Below are positions 30,719 through 42,838 of a stretch of 64,000 nt of DNA, piece by piece. Within the stretch, counting starts at the first letter, position 1; each line of letters starts with the position of its first letter. This DNA is from Actinomyces sp. oral taxon 170 str. F0386. Lineage in GTDB: Bacteria > Actinomycetota > Actinomycetes > Actinomycetales > Actinomycetaceae. The translations under genes and the position numbers were made by a program. Location: positions 124,001 through 188,000 of the forward strand of contig NZ_GL882544.1 of NCBI RefSeq assembly GCF_000195595.1. The letters run 5' to 3'. The notes beneath the pieces were generated by a model. That model was not told the DNA's origin and made no database searches. It worked only from the letters and a program-made list of their open reading frames with translations.

Positions 30719-33460
30719 ATGTCCATCCCTCCCAACGCGGGTCCGAATGTCGCTCTGCTCCTGCAGAGGCTGGACCTCATCGAGAAGAAGGTCGACTGGG
30801 TCGCGCAACGTGTCACCTGGCTGGCCTACAACACCGCCACTCCGACGGGGACAGAAGGCAACCAGTCCCCGGCGGAGGTAAGCATTCCCGAGGCCTCATT
30901 GTCGGAGGCTGCTGAGAGCTTCGAGGCCCTCAATGATGATGCCGCCGCGGTACCCACCGACGGCTCAACCGTGGCGATGCCGACGCCGTCGATGAGCAAT
31001 CCTGCGCCGGGATCCGACGCTGAGACTCCTCACGAGATGCTCGACGGGTCTTCTACCCAGGCCGTCGAGGACGGGACCTCACACGACGAGGAAGCCGCCC
31101 GGCCCGCTCCGGCCCAGGCCTCTGCCTCTCCCCACGAGCCCAGGGCCGAGGAGCCTGTGGTCCGGAGCCACAAGGCAGTCAGCCATGCAAACGAGCGCGG
31201 CTCCGAGCCCTGGACCAGCCCCGGTTCAACCGGCTACGCAGCCGCCCCGCCTAGCAGGGGCGGCGCCAGTGAACCGAATCAAGAGCTGCTGGCTGACACG
31301 AGTCACGTGCATGCCACCGATGCCGGAGAGCTTCCCAGCTGGGCGCGCAGAGCGATGCAGGAGGGCAACCTCGGGCGCTATCTGCTCTCCGGCGCCGCCG
31401 CGGTACTCGTTCTGTCCGCCGGCGTCAGCCTCCTGGCTCTGGTATGGAACTCCATTCCCGACCCGGTCAAGATCCTGACTCTCGCCCTGATCGCGGTGGC
31501 AATGACGACCGCCGGCGCTCGCCTGGGAATCAGCCGGCCCCGTTACCGCGTCGCTGCGGCCACTATCACGGGAACCGGTGGCGGACTCGGGTTCGTCTCC
31601 ATCGTCGGGGCCGTTCTTCTGGACGGGATGCTCAGCCCGGAACCCGCTCTGGTCCTCATGGCCTGCTGGGGACTGGTGCTCCTCGTGGTATCCCACCTGA
31701 CCCGTGTGCTGTTCACTGCGGTCGTCTCGACCATTGGTGCCCTGGTCACCATCGGTTTTGCGGTCGACCATGTGGTGCAGCGTCCGAGCACGGCCATCGT
31801 CACGTGGCTGATGATCGGTGTCTACGTCGCGGTCCTGGCCCTCACCTGCGGGCTGCTGTCGCGGAATACGGAGCGGATGCGGCTGGCCGCCTGGTATCCG
31901 GTGACATCGATGGTGGCGACGGCGACGGCTCTTGTCTTCGCTCCGATCAGGCCGATGCTGCGCATATCCACCATCGCAGGTGCCGGCATCACCCTGGCTC
32001 TGTGCCTGCTGCTGGTCTGCCAGATGATTCATGCCAGTAAACGTCTGTGGGGAATCGGTATCAAGGCGGCCGGCTGGGACTGGGGCTTGGCTGCCGTGGC
32101 CCTGCTGGTCGCTGACCGAAACCTGCTGATGGGACAGGTGGATCTCAAGCTTGCGCATTCCACCACCGTCATCACCTTCTTCCTCAGTCTCCTTGTGCTG
32201 GTCGGAGCTGCGCTCGCGGTGCTCTCGCCGCGCAGTCCGGACCAGTGGCGCAGCGCCATGGCGATCGGACACGAGGCGTCGTTCTTCCCCATCGCACTCG
32301 TCGGCATGACGATCGTCGACGATCCCCGGATGTATCTCTTCGTCATTGTCACCGCGATGCTCTGCTTCCTTCCCGCGATCATGGACGGGAGAGTGGAGCC
32401 GGCCCTGGCCCTGGCCCTCCTTGGCACCGCACCGATTCTCGTGTTCTCGGGAGCTGTCTACTCCCGAGGAGAGATCCGGTCTCTCATTGCCGCCGTTGTG
32501 GTCTCTGTACTGCTGGTGGTTGTGACCGAGGGCCTCGGAGATCGAGTCGCACGCAGCATACCGGGCCCTGTGTCGGCCGCCGCTCCATCACACGTCCGAC
32601 AACGAGTCCTGGCCCTGCGCCTGACACTGGCCGCCATCGTGTTCAACCTCGTAGTTCTCACTCCACTACTAGCGAGCGGCCTGGTGGGCGGCTCCCAGAG
32701 CGCCTGGGCGATTCTGTGCATGCTTCCAGGACTGATCACGATCGTTTTCATCGCTCTGGGCGCTGTCTCCAGTGAGGCCACGCCGCTGCGAGTGCTCTGC
32801 GGCCAGTGCCGAGGAGCGCGCTTCCGGGTGGGCCACCACGGCGAGGCACTGCCCGACCCGCACAGCTCGCTGGCAGGAGCACCGGCGCCGTCCTGGTGCG
32901 TCTCAGGCATTGTGACCATCATGGCCATGCTGGAGCTGTCGTGGGCCGAGGGCCTGACCTCGTCGGCCTGGACATTGGCACTGGTGGCCGTCGCACTGGG
33001 GTTGGGGGCGAGCGGCACGTGGCTCCTGCTTCCCTGGGGGCGGCGCACGGAGGTGTGCCTGAGCCTTGCGATCGGTAACTCAGTGCTCATGTGGCTCTCG
33101 GTCATCGTGGCCACCAACATCGGACCGAGCTCGGTTCTCATGTCGGTGCTGGTCCTGCTGACCGGCGGAGCCTGCATCATCTTCGGATTCAAGGCGCGTC
33201 TAACGATCCTGCGCCACTACGGACTGACCTTGGTGCTCCTGTCCGTGCTTAAGCTCGCCGGTATCGACATGGCCTCGCAGAACTCGATCGTTCGAGTCGT
33301 CTCGCTAGCGGCTGCGGGCGTTGTCTGCTTCGTCCTCTCACTGCTCTACAACCGCTACGCCCAGGAGCAGCGTCGCGAGCACGGCGACGGCGCGGAGAAC
33401 ACTGAAGTTCCTGAGAAGACCGGAGAACAGCAGGCCACTGTCTTCGAGCCGCCCGCCTGA
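30719..33460 (+). CDS. Large polytopic membrane protein, DUF2339-like
   Basis: A 913-residue protein. The first 40 residues look like a short coiled coil (LLQRLDLIEKKVDWVAQRV). About 180 residues rich in Pro, Ser, Glu and Ala follow, then more than 20 hydrophobic segments from residue about 220 to the end. The NLGRYLLSGAAAVLVLSAG opening and repeated glycine-rich helices resemble DUF2339 proteins. The function is unknown; large size and many helices suggest an envelope role. The ATG at 30719 follows AGGAGA. The gene stands alone, divergent from the UDP-glucose enzyme and converging with uvrA at a gap of 20 bases. Confidence 0.75.
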   Translation: MSIPPNAGPNVALLLQRLDLIEKKVDWVAQRVTWLAYNTATPTGTEGNQSPAEVSIPEASLSEAAESFEALNDDAAAVPTDGSTVAMPTPSMSNPAPGSDAETPHEMLDGSSTQAVEDGTSHDEEAARPAPAQASASPHEPRAEEPVVRSHKAVSHANERGSEPWTSPGSTGYAAAPPSRGGASEPNQELLADTSHVHATDAGELPSWARRAMQEGNLGRYLLSGAAAVLVLSAGVSLLALVWNSIPDPVKILTLALIAVAMTTAGARLGISRPRYRVAAATITGTGGGLGFVSIVGAVLLDGMLSPEPALVLMACWGLVLLVVSHLTRVLFTAVVSTIGALVTIGFAVDHVVQRPSTAIVTWLMIGVYVAVLALTCGLLSRNTERMRLAAWYPVTSMVATATALVFAPIRPMLRISTIAGAGITLALCLLLVCQMIHASKRLWGIGIKAAGWDWGLAAVALLVADRNLLMGQVDLKLAHSTTVITFFLSLLVLVGAALAVLSPRSPDQWRSAMAIGHEASFFPIALVGMTIVDDPRMYLFVIVTAMLCFLPAIMDGRVEPALALALLGTAPILVFSGAVYSRGEIRSLIAAVVVSVLLVVVTEGLGDRVARSIPGPVSAAAPSHVRQRVLALRLTLAAIVFNLVVLTPLLASGLVGGSQSAWAILCMLPGLITIVFIALGAVSSEATPLRVLCGQCRGARFRVGHHGEALPDPHSSLAGAPAPSWCVSGIVTIMAMLELSWAEGLTSSAWTLALVAVALGLGASGTWLLLPWGRRTEVCLSLAIGNSVLMWLSVIVATNIGPSSVLMSVLVLLTGGACIIFGFKARLTILRHYGLTLVLLSVLKLAGIDMASQNSIVRVVSLAAAGVVCFVLSLLYNRYAQEQRREHGDGAENTEVPEKTGEQQATVFEPPA

Positions 33461-33480
33461 GCAGACCCGGGTGGACAGAA

Positions 33481-36327
<2,847 letters not shown>

Positions 36328-36366
36328 GGGATTCGAGTCTAGGGGCTTGTTGTCAAGACCGCGCGA

Positions 36367-36382
36367 TCGCACACGTGTTCGA
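36367..36382. promoter_or_regulatory. Candidate LexA (SOS) box upstream of uvrA
   Basis: TCGCACACGTGTTCGA matches the actinobacterial LexA consensus TCGAAC-N4-GTTCGA with one mismatch in the left half. It is 40 bases from the uvrA start and 85 bases from the divergent YciI-like gene. Its placement fits damage-induced uvrA. No similar site was found upstream of uvrB or uvrC by eye. Confidence 0.55.
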
Positions 36383-36466
36383 CGCGTCTCATCGCTGGGA
36401 CGCCGGAAGAATGCGGATGCTCCAGTTTCGGGCCAGGGTCGGAGCTCCCGGTCCTATGCTGAGACC

Positions 36467-36751
36467 ATGACCAAGATCTACGCCGTCGAGTACCGCTACG
36501 TCACCGACAAGGATGAGGAGATGGCCGCTGTGCGTCCCTCGCACCGCGCGTTCAATGGCCGTCTGGCTGATGAGGGTAGGCTGTTGGCCGCCGGCCCCTA
36601 CGTGGGCACCCATGACGCCCTCATCGTCGTGCGCGCCGAGGACGAGGCCGGCGCGCTGGCCTTGCTCGAGGACGACCCCTTTCACCAGGCCGGTTACATC
36701 AACGAACGCATCCCGCGCGAGTGGAACCCCGTGATCGGCGTCCTGGCCTGA
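36467..36751 (+). CDS. YciI-like protein
   Basis: A 94-residue ferredoxin-like-fold protein. It shows the conserved RPSHRAFNGRLADEGRLLAAGPY with the His characteristic of YciI and DDPFHQAGYINERIPREWNPV at the end. The biochemical role of the family is mostly unknown; some act as dechlorinases or as domains in degradation pathways. It is divergent from uvrA and 69 bases before the methyltransferase, so a small rightward pair is possible. Confidence 0.88.
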   Translation: MTKIYAVEYRYVTDKDEEMAAVRPSHRAFNGRLADEGRLLAAGPYVGTHDALIVVRAEDEAGALALLEDDPFHQAGYINERIPREWNPVIGVLA

Positions 36752-36820
36752 ACCGCTCCCCCACCATCCCATGTGCTGACGGCTCTTGCTCCCGCGCCGC
36801 CCGGCCGGGAGCATGGGCCC

Positions 36821-37447
36821 ATGATTTCTTCCGGGCCCTCCTCCGCACCAACCGAGTCTCAGTTCTCCCGCCCCTCCTCGCTCATGGGTCGCCTCCTTCT
36901 GCACAGCATGAACATCGGACACGGCCGCCTGCACCAGTGGGGTCTGAAGGCGGCAGGGATCCAGCCGACTGACAGGGTGCTCGATGTCGGATGCGGGGGC
37001 GGCAAAGCCATCTCCCTGATCCTGAAGGAGACTCGCCGTGAGGTCGCCGGCATTGACCACTCCCCTGAGGCGGTCGAGACTGCACGGAGCGTCAACCGCG
37101 CCGCTGTCGCCTCCGGACGTCTGCGGGTCGTGGAGAGCTCAGTGGAGAGCCTGCCCTTCCGCGATGGGCTCTTCGACGTGGTGACGGCTTTCGAAACCAC
37201 TTATTTCTGGCCGGACCTGCAGACCGGCCTTACTGAGATCCGCCGGGTCCTCAACCGCGGTGGCAGGCTCGTGATCGCCAACGAGTTCGCCGATAGGGCG
37301 GCGGCGGGGGCCTGGGCGGACCGCCTGGACATGCACGTCCCTGACGGTGAGGCCCTGGCCGGCGCGGCCTACAAGGCCGGGTTCCTGATGGTGGATGTCA
37401 GCATTCATCCCCGCAGCGGCTGGCTGCGCCTCGTCGCCGCGAGGTAG
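36821..37447 (+). CDS. Class I SAM-dependent methyltransferase
   Basis: A 208-residue methyltransferase of the Methyltransf_11 type. Motif I is VLDVGCGGGKAI, the acidic residue after strand 2 is in VAGIDHSPEAVE, then VESLPFRDGLFDVVTAFET and RVLNRGGRLVIANEF follow. The substrate cannot be told from sequence. Starts at 36773 and 36821 are in frame; 36821 (GGGAG upstream) is preferred. It converges with the P-type ATPase with only eight bases between stops. Confidence 0.85.
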   Translation: MISSGPSSAPTESQFSRPSSLMGRLLLHSMNIGHGRLHQWGLKAAGIQPTDRVLDVGCGGGKAISLILKETRREVAGIDHSPEAVETARSVNRAAVASGRLRVVESSVESLPFRDGLFDVVTAFETTYFWPDLQTGLTEIRRVLNRGGRLVIANEFADRAAAGAWADRLDMHVPDGEALAGAAYKAGFLMVDVSIHPRSGWLRLVAAR

Positions 37448-37455
37448 AGGCGTCC

Positions 37456-39963
37456 TCATCCCCGACCGCGCACGATCCGACGCCGCACGAGGTGAACCAG
37501 CTCGATGCCGCCGATGGCCAGGCACGCCATGAGCAGGATGACCCACCACACACCCGGAGTGGGCCAGGCCAGCAGGAAGAAGGCCCGCACCGGTGGTGCG
37601 ACGACACCCAGGAGAACGATCGCCCCCATGAGAGCGACCAGCCCCAGCCGCCAGCTGGACAGTGGCCGGGCCGTGAGCGTGAGCAGCCACAGACCGCAGG
37701 TGATGAGAACCAGGGTCGTCGCCGTCGTCACCTGAGCGCGGGGGGCATGAGTGAGGGTCAGCCAGAGGTAGGTGGCCAGGGTGACGGTTCCCGCCATGAT
37801 GCCCGCGGGCACGCACAGACTGAGGACCCGCCCCAGGAATCCCTCCCGGTATCGCTGGGAACTGGGGGCCAGGGCCAGGACAAAGGCCGGGATGCCGATC
37901 GTCAGCGAGGAGACTACCGTGAGCTGGCGCGGCAGGAAGGGGTAGGCGACTGCCGTGGCCGCCACGACGACGGCGATGAGAGAGGCGTAGATGGTCTTGG
38001 CCAGGAACAGGGAGGCGATGCGCTCGGTGTTTGCCATGACGCGGCGTCCTTGGGCGACGACCCCGGGCAGGGCGGAGAACTCCCCCTTGAGGAGGACCAG
38101 GCGCGCCACCGCCTTCGTGGCCGGCGCTCCGTTGCCCATGGCGATGCCGAGGTCGGCGTCCTTGAGCGCCAGCGCGTCGTTGACACCGTCACCGGTCATC
38201 GCGACGACGCGACCACGCGACCTCAGCGCCCGCACCAGGGCCCGCTTCTGCTCGGGAGTGACGCGGCCCAGGACGCTGGCACTCTCGACCGCGTCGGCCA
38301 GGTGCTCCAGGTCCTCATCCGTCTCCCGACCACTGCCCGCACCAGCCGGGAGAGTACGTGCATCCAAGGCCACGAGCTCACCGCCGTCGGGCGCGGTGAC
38401 ACCTGCCTGGCGGGCGACGGCCGCCACCGTCTCGGGGCTGTCACCGGAGATCACCTTGGCATCGACGCCCTGCTGGCGGAAGTAGGAGAGGGTCTCAGCG
38501 GCGTCGGGACGGATCTCCTCGGTGAGGACGATGATCGCGGCGGCCTCCAGACCTTCAGGGAGCCGCGGCTCCTCCTCTGAGGCCAACGTCCAAGTCGAGC
38601 GCGATCGGGCCAGTGCGACGACACGCTCACCCTGCGCAGCGATCTGGCAAGCACGTTCCAGAACGTCTTGACCGTCTGCTGCCAGCACGATCTCGGGGGC
38701 GCCAAGCACCCAGGTAACGCTGGCGGGCTCTGTAGAGTTCGAGGAACCGACTCGGATCGCAGACCACTTGCGGCGTGAGGAGAAGGGCACCGACTCCACG
38801 CCATCCGGCGTCCCTGCACCGAACCGCGCCAGCACGTCCTTGACGCCCTGCTGACCGAGCCGCTCGGGCTCGCTCAGCCCCTCGTTGATCGCCTCGGCGG
38901 TCGCGTTGGCCTCCCCCACCGTGGTGAGCACGGCCAGGGCCTCCAGAGCCTCAAGTGGAACCTGGTCTCCATCAGCCCCCTGAATCTCTCCCAGGCGGAT
39001 ACGGCCGGTGGTGATGGTACCGGTCTTGTCCAGGCACAGGGTGTCGACCCGGGCAAGCACCTCGACAGCTGGCAGCTCCTGAACCAGGACGTTGCGCCTG
39101 GCCAGAGCCAAGGAGGCGGTGGCGAAGTTGACGGAGGTGAGAAGCACCAGTCCCTGAGGCACCATGCTGACCACTCCCGCGATCCCTGCCACCACCGCGT
39201 GCCGCCACGCACCACTGCTCCAGGCCTCGCTGATACTCCCACTCAGACGCAGCTGGGACCACACCAGGACCAGGGCGACGGGGACGATGACCCAGCTGAT
39301 CCAGTGCAGCACCCGGTTGGTGCCGGCCTGCAGCTCACTGACGACGAGTGAGTACCTGCGGGCCTCCCGGGCGAGCCTGTGGGCGTAGGCGTCCCCGCCG
39401 ACAGCGGTCGTACGGAACAGGCCGGTCCCAGCCGTCACCGTGGTTCCGGACATGACGTGTGCGCCGTTCTCGGGGCGCACGGGTCGGGACTCGCCGGTGA
39501 GGATCGACTCGTCGATCTCCAAGCCGTCATTGGCGACAACCTCTCCGTCGGCGGGCACCTGCTGGCCCGCGTTGAGGCGTACGACGTCGTCGATGACGAC
39601 ATCACCGACCGCCACCTCCGTCTCGGCTCCGTCCCGCACGACGACGGCCCGGGGTGTCTCCAGGACAGCGAGGCGGTCCAGGGCTCGCTTGGCGCGAATC
39701 TCCGCCAGGGTGCCGGTGGCGGTGTTGAGCAGCAGAACAAATCCGAACAGCGCATCCGCCCAGTGACCCAGTGCTAGGACGAGTGCCAGCGCGACGCCAA
39801 GGATCCCATTGAAGATCGTGAAGACGTTGGCCCTCAGGATCTGGGAGGCGCTGCGGGAGGTCTGCTCGCGGTACGCGTTGGTCCGTCCGGCGCTGATGCG
39901 TTCTGCGACCTGAGCAGCACTGAGCCCGGTGACCGGGGCCTCAGGGGCGTTCGTAGTGCTCAC
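37456..39963 (-). CDS. CtpE-like P-type cation-transporting ATPase
   Basis: An 835-residue P-type ATPase. The phosphorylated Asp312 lies in DKTGTITTG. The actuator loop carries LTGESRP, and the hinge has MTGDGVNDALALKDADLGIAMG. Eight to ten membrane segments are visible: near residues 44-85, 220-285 and a C-terminal bundle from about 650. The N-terminal TGLSAAQVAERISAGRTN and overall length match mycobacterial CtpE, implicated in calcium uptake. A heavy-metal (CPx) motif is absent. The GTG at 39963 precedes the first family residues. Transported ion is inferred only from CtpE similarity. Confidence 0.88.
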   Translation of the reverse strand: MSTTNAPEAPVTGLSAAQVAERISAGRTNAYREQTSRSASQILRANVFTIFNGILGVALALVLALGHWADALFGFVLLLNTATGTLAEIRAKRALDRLAVLETPRAVVVRDGAETEVAVGDVVIDDVVRLNAGQQVPADGEVVANDGLEIDESILTGESRPVRPENGAHVMSGTTVTAGTGLFRTTAVGGDAYAHRLAREARRYSLVVSELQAGTNRVLHWISWVIVPVALVLVWSQLRLSGSISEAWSSGAWRHAVVAGIAGVVSMVPQGLVLLTSVNFATASLALARRNVLVQELPAVEVLARVDTLCLDKTGTITTGRIRLGEIQGADGDQVPLEALEALAVLTTVGEANATAEAINEGLSEPERLGQQGVKDVLARFGAGTPDGVESVPFSSRRKWSAIRVGSSNSTEPASVTWVLGAPEIVLAADGQDVLERACQIAAQGERVVALARSRSTWTLASEEEPRLPEGLEAAAIIVLTEEIRPDAAETLSYFRQQGVDAKVISGDSPETVAAVARQAGVTAPDGGELVALDARTLPAGAGSGRETDEDLEHLADAVESASVLGRVTPEQKRALVRALRSRGRVVAMTGDGVNDALALKDADLGIAMGNGAPATKAVARLVLLKGEFSALPGVVAQGRRVMANTERIASLFLAKTIYASLIAVVVAATAVAYPFLPRQLTVVSSLTIGIPAFVLALAPSSQRYREGFLGRVLSLCVPAGIMAGTVTLATYLWLTLTHAPRAQVTTATTLVLITCGLWLLTLTARPLSSWRLGLVALMGAIVLLGVVAPPVRAFFLLAWPTPGVWWVILLMACLAIGGIELVHLVRRRIVRGRG

Positions 39964-40018
39964 AGGTCGACAGTACTGAGTCGGCCAGCAGACGGTCCTC
40001 CTCTTGCCGACTGAGACG

Positions 40019-41023
40019 TCAGGATGTGACCTCGGCCCGCCGGGCATCGGCTCGCGACTTGAGGACCGAAGCGATGACGGTGATAGTGATCGTGGTGACG
40101 ATGACGGCCAGGGAGACCTTGACCGAGGCCTCCGGGATGGTCTCCCAGTTCTTGCCCCCGTTGATGAACCAGAGCTCATTGGTGTGCAGGGCGTGGACGA
40201 TGAGTTTGAAGCCGATGAAGCCGAGGATGACCGCCAGGCCGTAGTGGAGGTAGACGAGCCGGTCGAGCAGTCCGTCGATGAGGAAGTAGAGCTGGCGCAG
40301 ACCCAGCAGGGAGAAGGCGTTGGCGGAGAAGACCAGGAAGGGTTCTATAGTCAGCGAGTAGATCGCGGGGATGGAGTCGACGGCGAACATGACGTCGGCG
40401 GTGCCGATGGCGATAATGCACAGCATCATGGGGGTGATCATGGTGCGCCCGGCGTGGCGGTGGATGACCTTGCCGCCCACGAAGCCGTCGGTCATGGGGA
40501 TGACGCGGGCGACGAGCTTGACGAAGCCGCTGGGCCTGTACTCCTCGTCCTCGTCGTCGGGCTCCTCAACGCCCTCTCGGGCCTGGGAGAAGGCGGTCCA
40601 CAGGAGCCAGGCTCCGAAGAAGTAGAACACCCAGGAGAAGTTATTGATGAGCGCAGCACCTGCGAGGATGAAGATGAGCCTCAGGACGAGGGCGATGACG
40701 ATGCCGGCGAGCAGCACCTCCTGCTGGTACTTCCGGGGCACCTTGAAGGAGGACATCATGATGACGAAGACGAAGAGGTTGTCGATGCTCAGCGCCTTCT
40801 CGGTGATGTAGCCGCTCAGGTACTGCTGGGCGAATCCGCCGCCCCACACGAACCAGACGATGCCGCCGAAGACCAGGGCCATGGTGATATAGGCCACTGA
40901 CCAGATGGCAGCCTCCTTCATGGTGGGCTCGTGCGGCGTGCGTACGTGACCGACGATGTCGATCACGATGAGTGTCAGGATGATGGCCGCCAGGCCGATC
41001 CACCCCAGAATGTGGACGTCCAC
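40019..41023 (-). CDS. TerC-family integral membrane protein (probable Mn exporter)
   Basis: A 334-residue protein with about nine membrane segments. It shows the TerC hallmarks ALSIDNLFVFVIMMSSF and AVDSIPAIYSLT, each with the acidic residue thought to bind metal in Alx/TerC proteins. Members such as E. coli Alx export manganese. The GTG at 41023 has GGAGGAG seven bases upstream. That SD lies inside a perfect hairpin and a manganese-type riboswitch precedes it. It is 55 bases before the P-type ATPase gene, so the two cation transporters may share a transcript. Confidence 0.92.
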   Translation of the reverse strand: MDVHILGWIGLAAIILTLIVIDIVGHVRTPHEPTMKEAAIWSVAYITMALVFGGIVWFVWGGGFAQQYLSGYITEKALSIDNLFVFVIMMSSFKVPRKYQQEVLLAGIVIALVLRLIFILAGAALINNFSWVFYFFGAWLLWTAFSQAREGVEEPDDEDEEYRPSGFVKLVARVIPMTDGFVGGKVIHRHAGRTMITPMMLCIIAIGTADVMFAVDSIPAIYSLTIEPFLVFSANAFSLLGLRQLYFLIDGLLDRLVYLHYGLAVILGFIGFKLIVHALHTNELWFINGGKNWETIPEASVKVSLAVIVTTITITVIASVLKSRADARRAEVTS

Positions 41024-41030
41024 GTGTTCT

Positions 41031-41188
41031 CCTCCGGTACGGAAACTGGTACCGGAGGTCTCCTCCCGCCACGGGCGTCGGCGCTCAAAGCTCGTGCCGC
41101 TCTGGCCGCGACGCCGGGAACGCAGGACCGCATGTGCCTGTGCCACCGTGATGACGACGTCGCCGTTGGTTGGGAGTACTCCCCTCCG
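41031..41188 (-). promoter_or_regulatory. Probable yybP-ykoY manganese riboswitch with SD-sequestering switch hairpin
   Basis: The terC leader RNA opens CGGAGG-GGAGTA (41188-41177) and closes GAGA-CCTCCG (to 41053). This matches the yybP-ykoY layout: a P1 helix followed by GGAGUA at the 5' side and AGA before the closing strand. CGGAGG pairs with CCTCCG as P1. The closing strand, extended to CCTCCGGTAC (41058-41049), is also the exact complement of GTACCGGAGG (41040-41031), which holds the ribosome site. So P1 and the SD-blocking hairpin exclude each other. Metal binding should free the SD. Confidence 0.7.
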
Positions 41189-41299
41189 TATGTAACGTGC
41201 GAGAGTCTAACCTGGTGCTCTTGGCACCCATATGCCGGAGTACTCCACGCGGATGTGGAGTGCGCAACGTCCCGGACGGACCAGCGAGAGGGACATCGG

Positions 41300-42760
41300 T
41301 CAAAGACTGAGCGCACCGGTGGCCAGTCCGTGGACGGCGTAGACGGCCATGGCCGCGAAGAGCACAACGAGTCCCCATTCAGCGGCATTGAAGACCCTGG
41401 CCTTCTGCTCACGCCGCGCCCAGACGTAGAAGGGCAAGCCCACCAGGTAGAAGATAGCCGTGTACAGGAGGTACACCAAACCGGCGGCATAGAGCAGCCA
41501 CAGGCCGTACACCGAGCCCAGAACGCCGACGACAAGATCGAGGTACTTGACCCGAGATCGGTCTTTGACGGCGACGAGGACCTGGAACAGGGCGGACAGG
41601 AGATAGGGCAGCAGGATGAGGGATGAGGCCAGGTGGATGAGGCGCGTGTAGGTCGAGGCGTTGAAGTAGGTCCAGATGAGGAAGAGCTGGACCAGTCCCA
41701 TGGTCAGCCATAGGGCATTGGCAGGCACGGCCTTAGCGTTCTCCCGGCCCAGGAACGAGGGCATGAGCCCCTCCTGGGCGGGAATGCGCATGATCTCGGC
41801 CAGCATGAGAAACCAGGACAGCAAGGCCCCCACAAGAGAGACGATGAGTCCCAGGGCGATGAACTTCGCCCCCCACGCTCCAACTGCAGCCTCAAGCACC
41901 CCGGCCAGAGAGGGGTCATTCAGCCCAACGAGCTCGGAGCGGGGAACGATGCCGTAGGACAGAATGTTGACGGTGAGTAGAAGGGTCAGAACGGAGAGGA
42001 AGCCCAGGATCGTCGCCCTGCCGACATCGGCCCGCGTTCTTGCCCGCTCGGAGAAAACCGAGGCCCCTTCAACGCCGATGAACACCCACACCGTCACCAG
42101 CATCATGTTCTTGACCTGAGCGAGCACCCCACCAGGCCCCGTTCCGACACCGGCTCCCCAGAAGTCATGGGTGAAGATATCGAGCTTGAAGGCGAACAGG
42201 CCAATGAGGATGAAGACGACCAGCGGCAGCACCTTGCCAACAGTCACGATGGCGTTGATGATGGCGGCCTCGCGGATGCCACGCAGGATCAGAACGTGGA
42301 ACATCCACATGACGACTGAGGCGGCCCCGATGGCAAGGGCGGTATTGCCGTTGCCGAATCCGGGGAGGAATACGCCCAGTGAGGCCATGAGCAGCACGAG
42401 GTAGCCGACATTGCCGATCCAGGCCGACAGCCAGTATCCCCAGGCGGAGGAGAAGCCGACGAGATTGCCGAAGCCGGCACGGGCGTATCCGTAAACACCA
42501 GCATCGATCTCAGGCAGGTTGATGGCCAGTCGCTGGTAGACGAAGGCAAGCATGAGCATGCCGGCACCTGTGATGAGCCATCCGATAATGAGCGGTCCAG
42601 GCGCTGCGGCACCGGCCATCTGCTGCGGCAGCCCGAAGATGCCGCCTCCGATCATCGACCCGATACCGAGGGCGGTCAGTGCAGCCAGCGACACCTTACC
42701 GGCCACCGGGGCCCCGCCCTGCGAGTCCGTACTGCTGGTCTCAACGGCAGATCCACTCAT
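41300..42760 (-). CDS. APC-family amino acid permease (basic amino acid/antiporter type)
   Basis: A 486-residue permease with about 12-13 membrane segments. It shows the APC glycine-rich helix IGSMIGGGIFGLPQQMA and the conserved VWVFIGVEGASVFSERARTR of the APA (ArcD-like) branch, which exchanges arginine, ornithine, lysine or polyamines. No arginine deiminase genes are next to it, so the substrate is open. The ATG at 42760 has AAGGGGG upstream. A promoter overlapped by a palindrome is just before it, so it is probably independently regulated though it follows uvrB. Confidence 0.88.
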   Translation of the reverse strand: MSGSAVETSSTDSQGGAPVAGKVSLAALTALGIGSMIGGGIFGLPQQMAGAAAPGPLIIGWLITGAGMLMLAFVYQRLAINLPEIDAGVYGYARAGFGNLVGFSSAWGYWLSAWIGNVGYLVLLMASLGVFLPGFGNGNTALAIGAASVVMWMFHVLILRGIREAAIINAIVTVGKVLPLVVFILIGLFAFKLDIFTHDFWGAGVGTGPGGVLAQVKNMMLVTVWVFIGVEGASVFSERARTRADVGRATILGFLSVLTLLLTVNILSYGIVPRSELVGLNDPSLAGVLEAAVGAWGAKFIALGLIVSLVGALLSWFLMLAEIMRIPAQEGLMPSFLGRENAKAVPANALWLTMGLVQLFLIWTYFNASTYTRLIHLASSLILLPYLLSALFQVLVAVKDRSRVKYLDLVVGVLGSVYGLWLLYAAGLVYLLYTAIFYLVGLPFYVWARREQKARVFNAAEWGLVVLFAAMAVYAVHGLATGALSL

Positions 42761-42794
42761 GCCGCTCACGCCCCCTTGCGACAATGACAACACA

Positions 42795-42827
42795 ATCTAC
42801 CATACGGTAGATGTGAAGTGTCGACAA
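42795..42827 (-). promoter_or_regulatory. Permease promoter overlapped by a palindromic operator
   Basis: TTGTCG (42827-42822), 17 bases, then TATGGT (42804-42799) form a reasonable sigma-70 promoter that ends about 39 bases before the permease ATG. The perfect inverted repeat ATCTACC-N4-GGTAGAT (42795-42812) covers the -10 element. A bound dimer, for example a TetR-type repressor, would block it. The regulator is not in the window. Confidence 0.5.
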
Positions 42828-42838
42828 GGATCTCCCTA

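Noticed and set aside
41024-41146. N-terminal extension of the TerC protein to a start at 41146
   Set aside because: The segment lies in the riboswitch, is Arg-rich without membrane character, and the GTG at 41023 has the proper SD.
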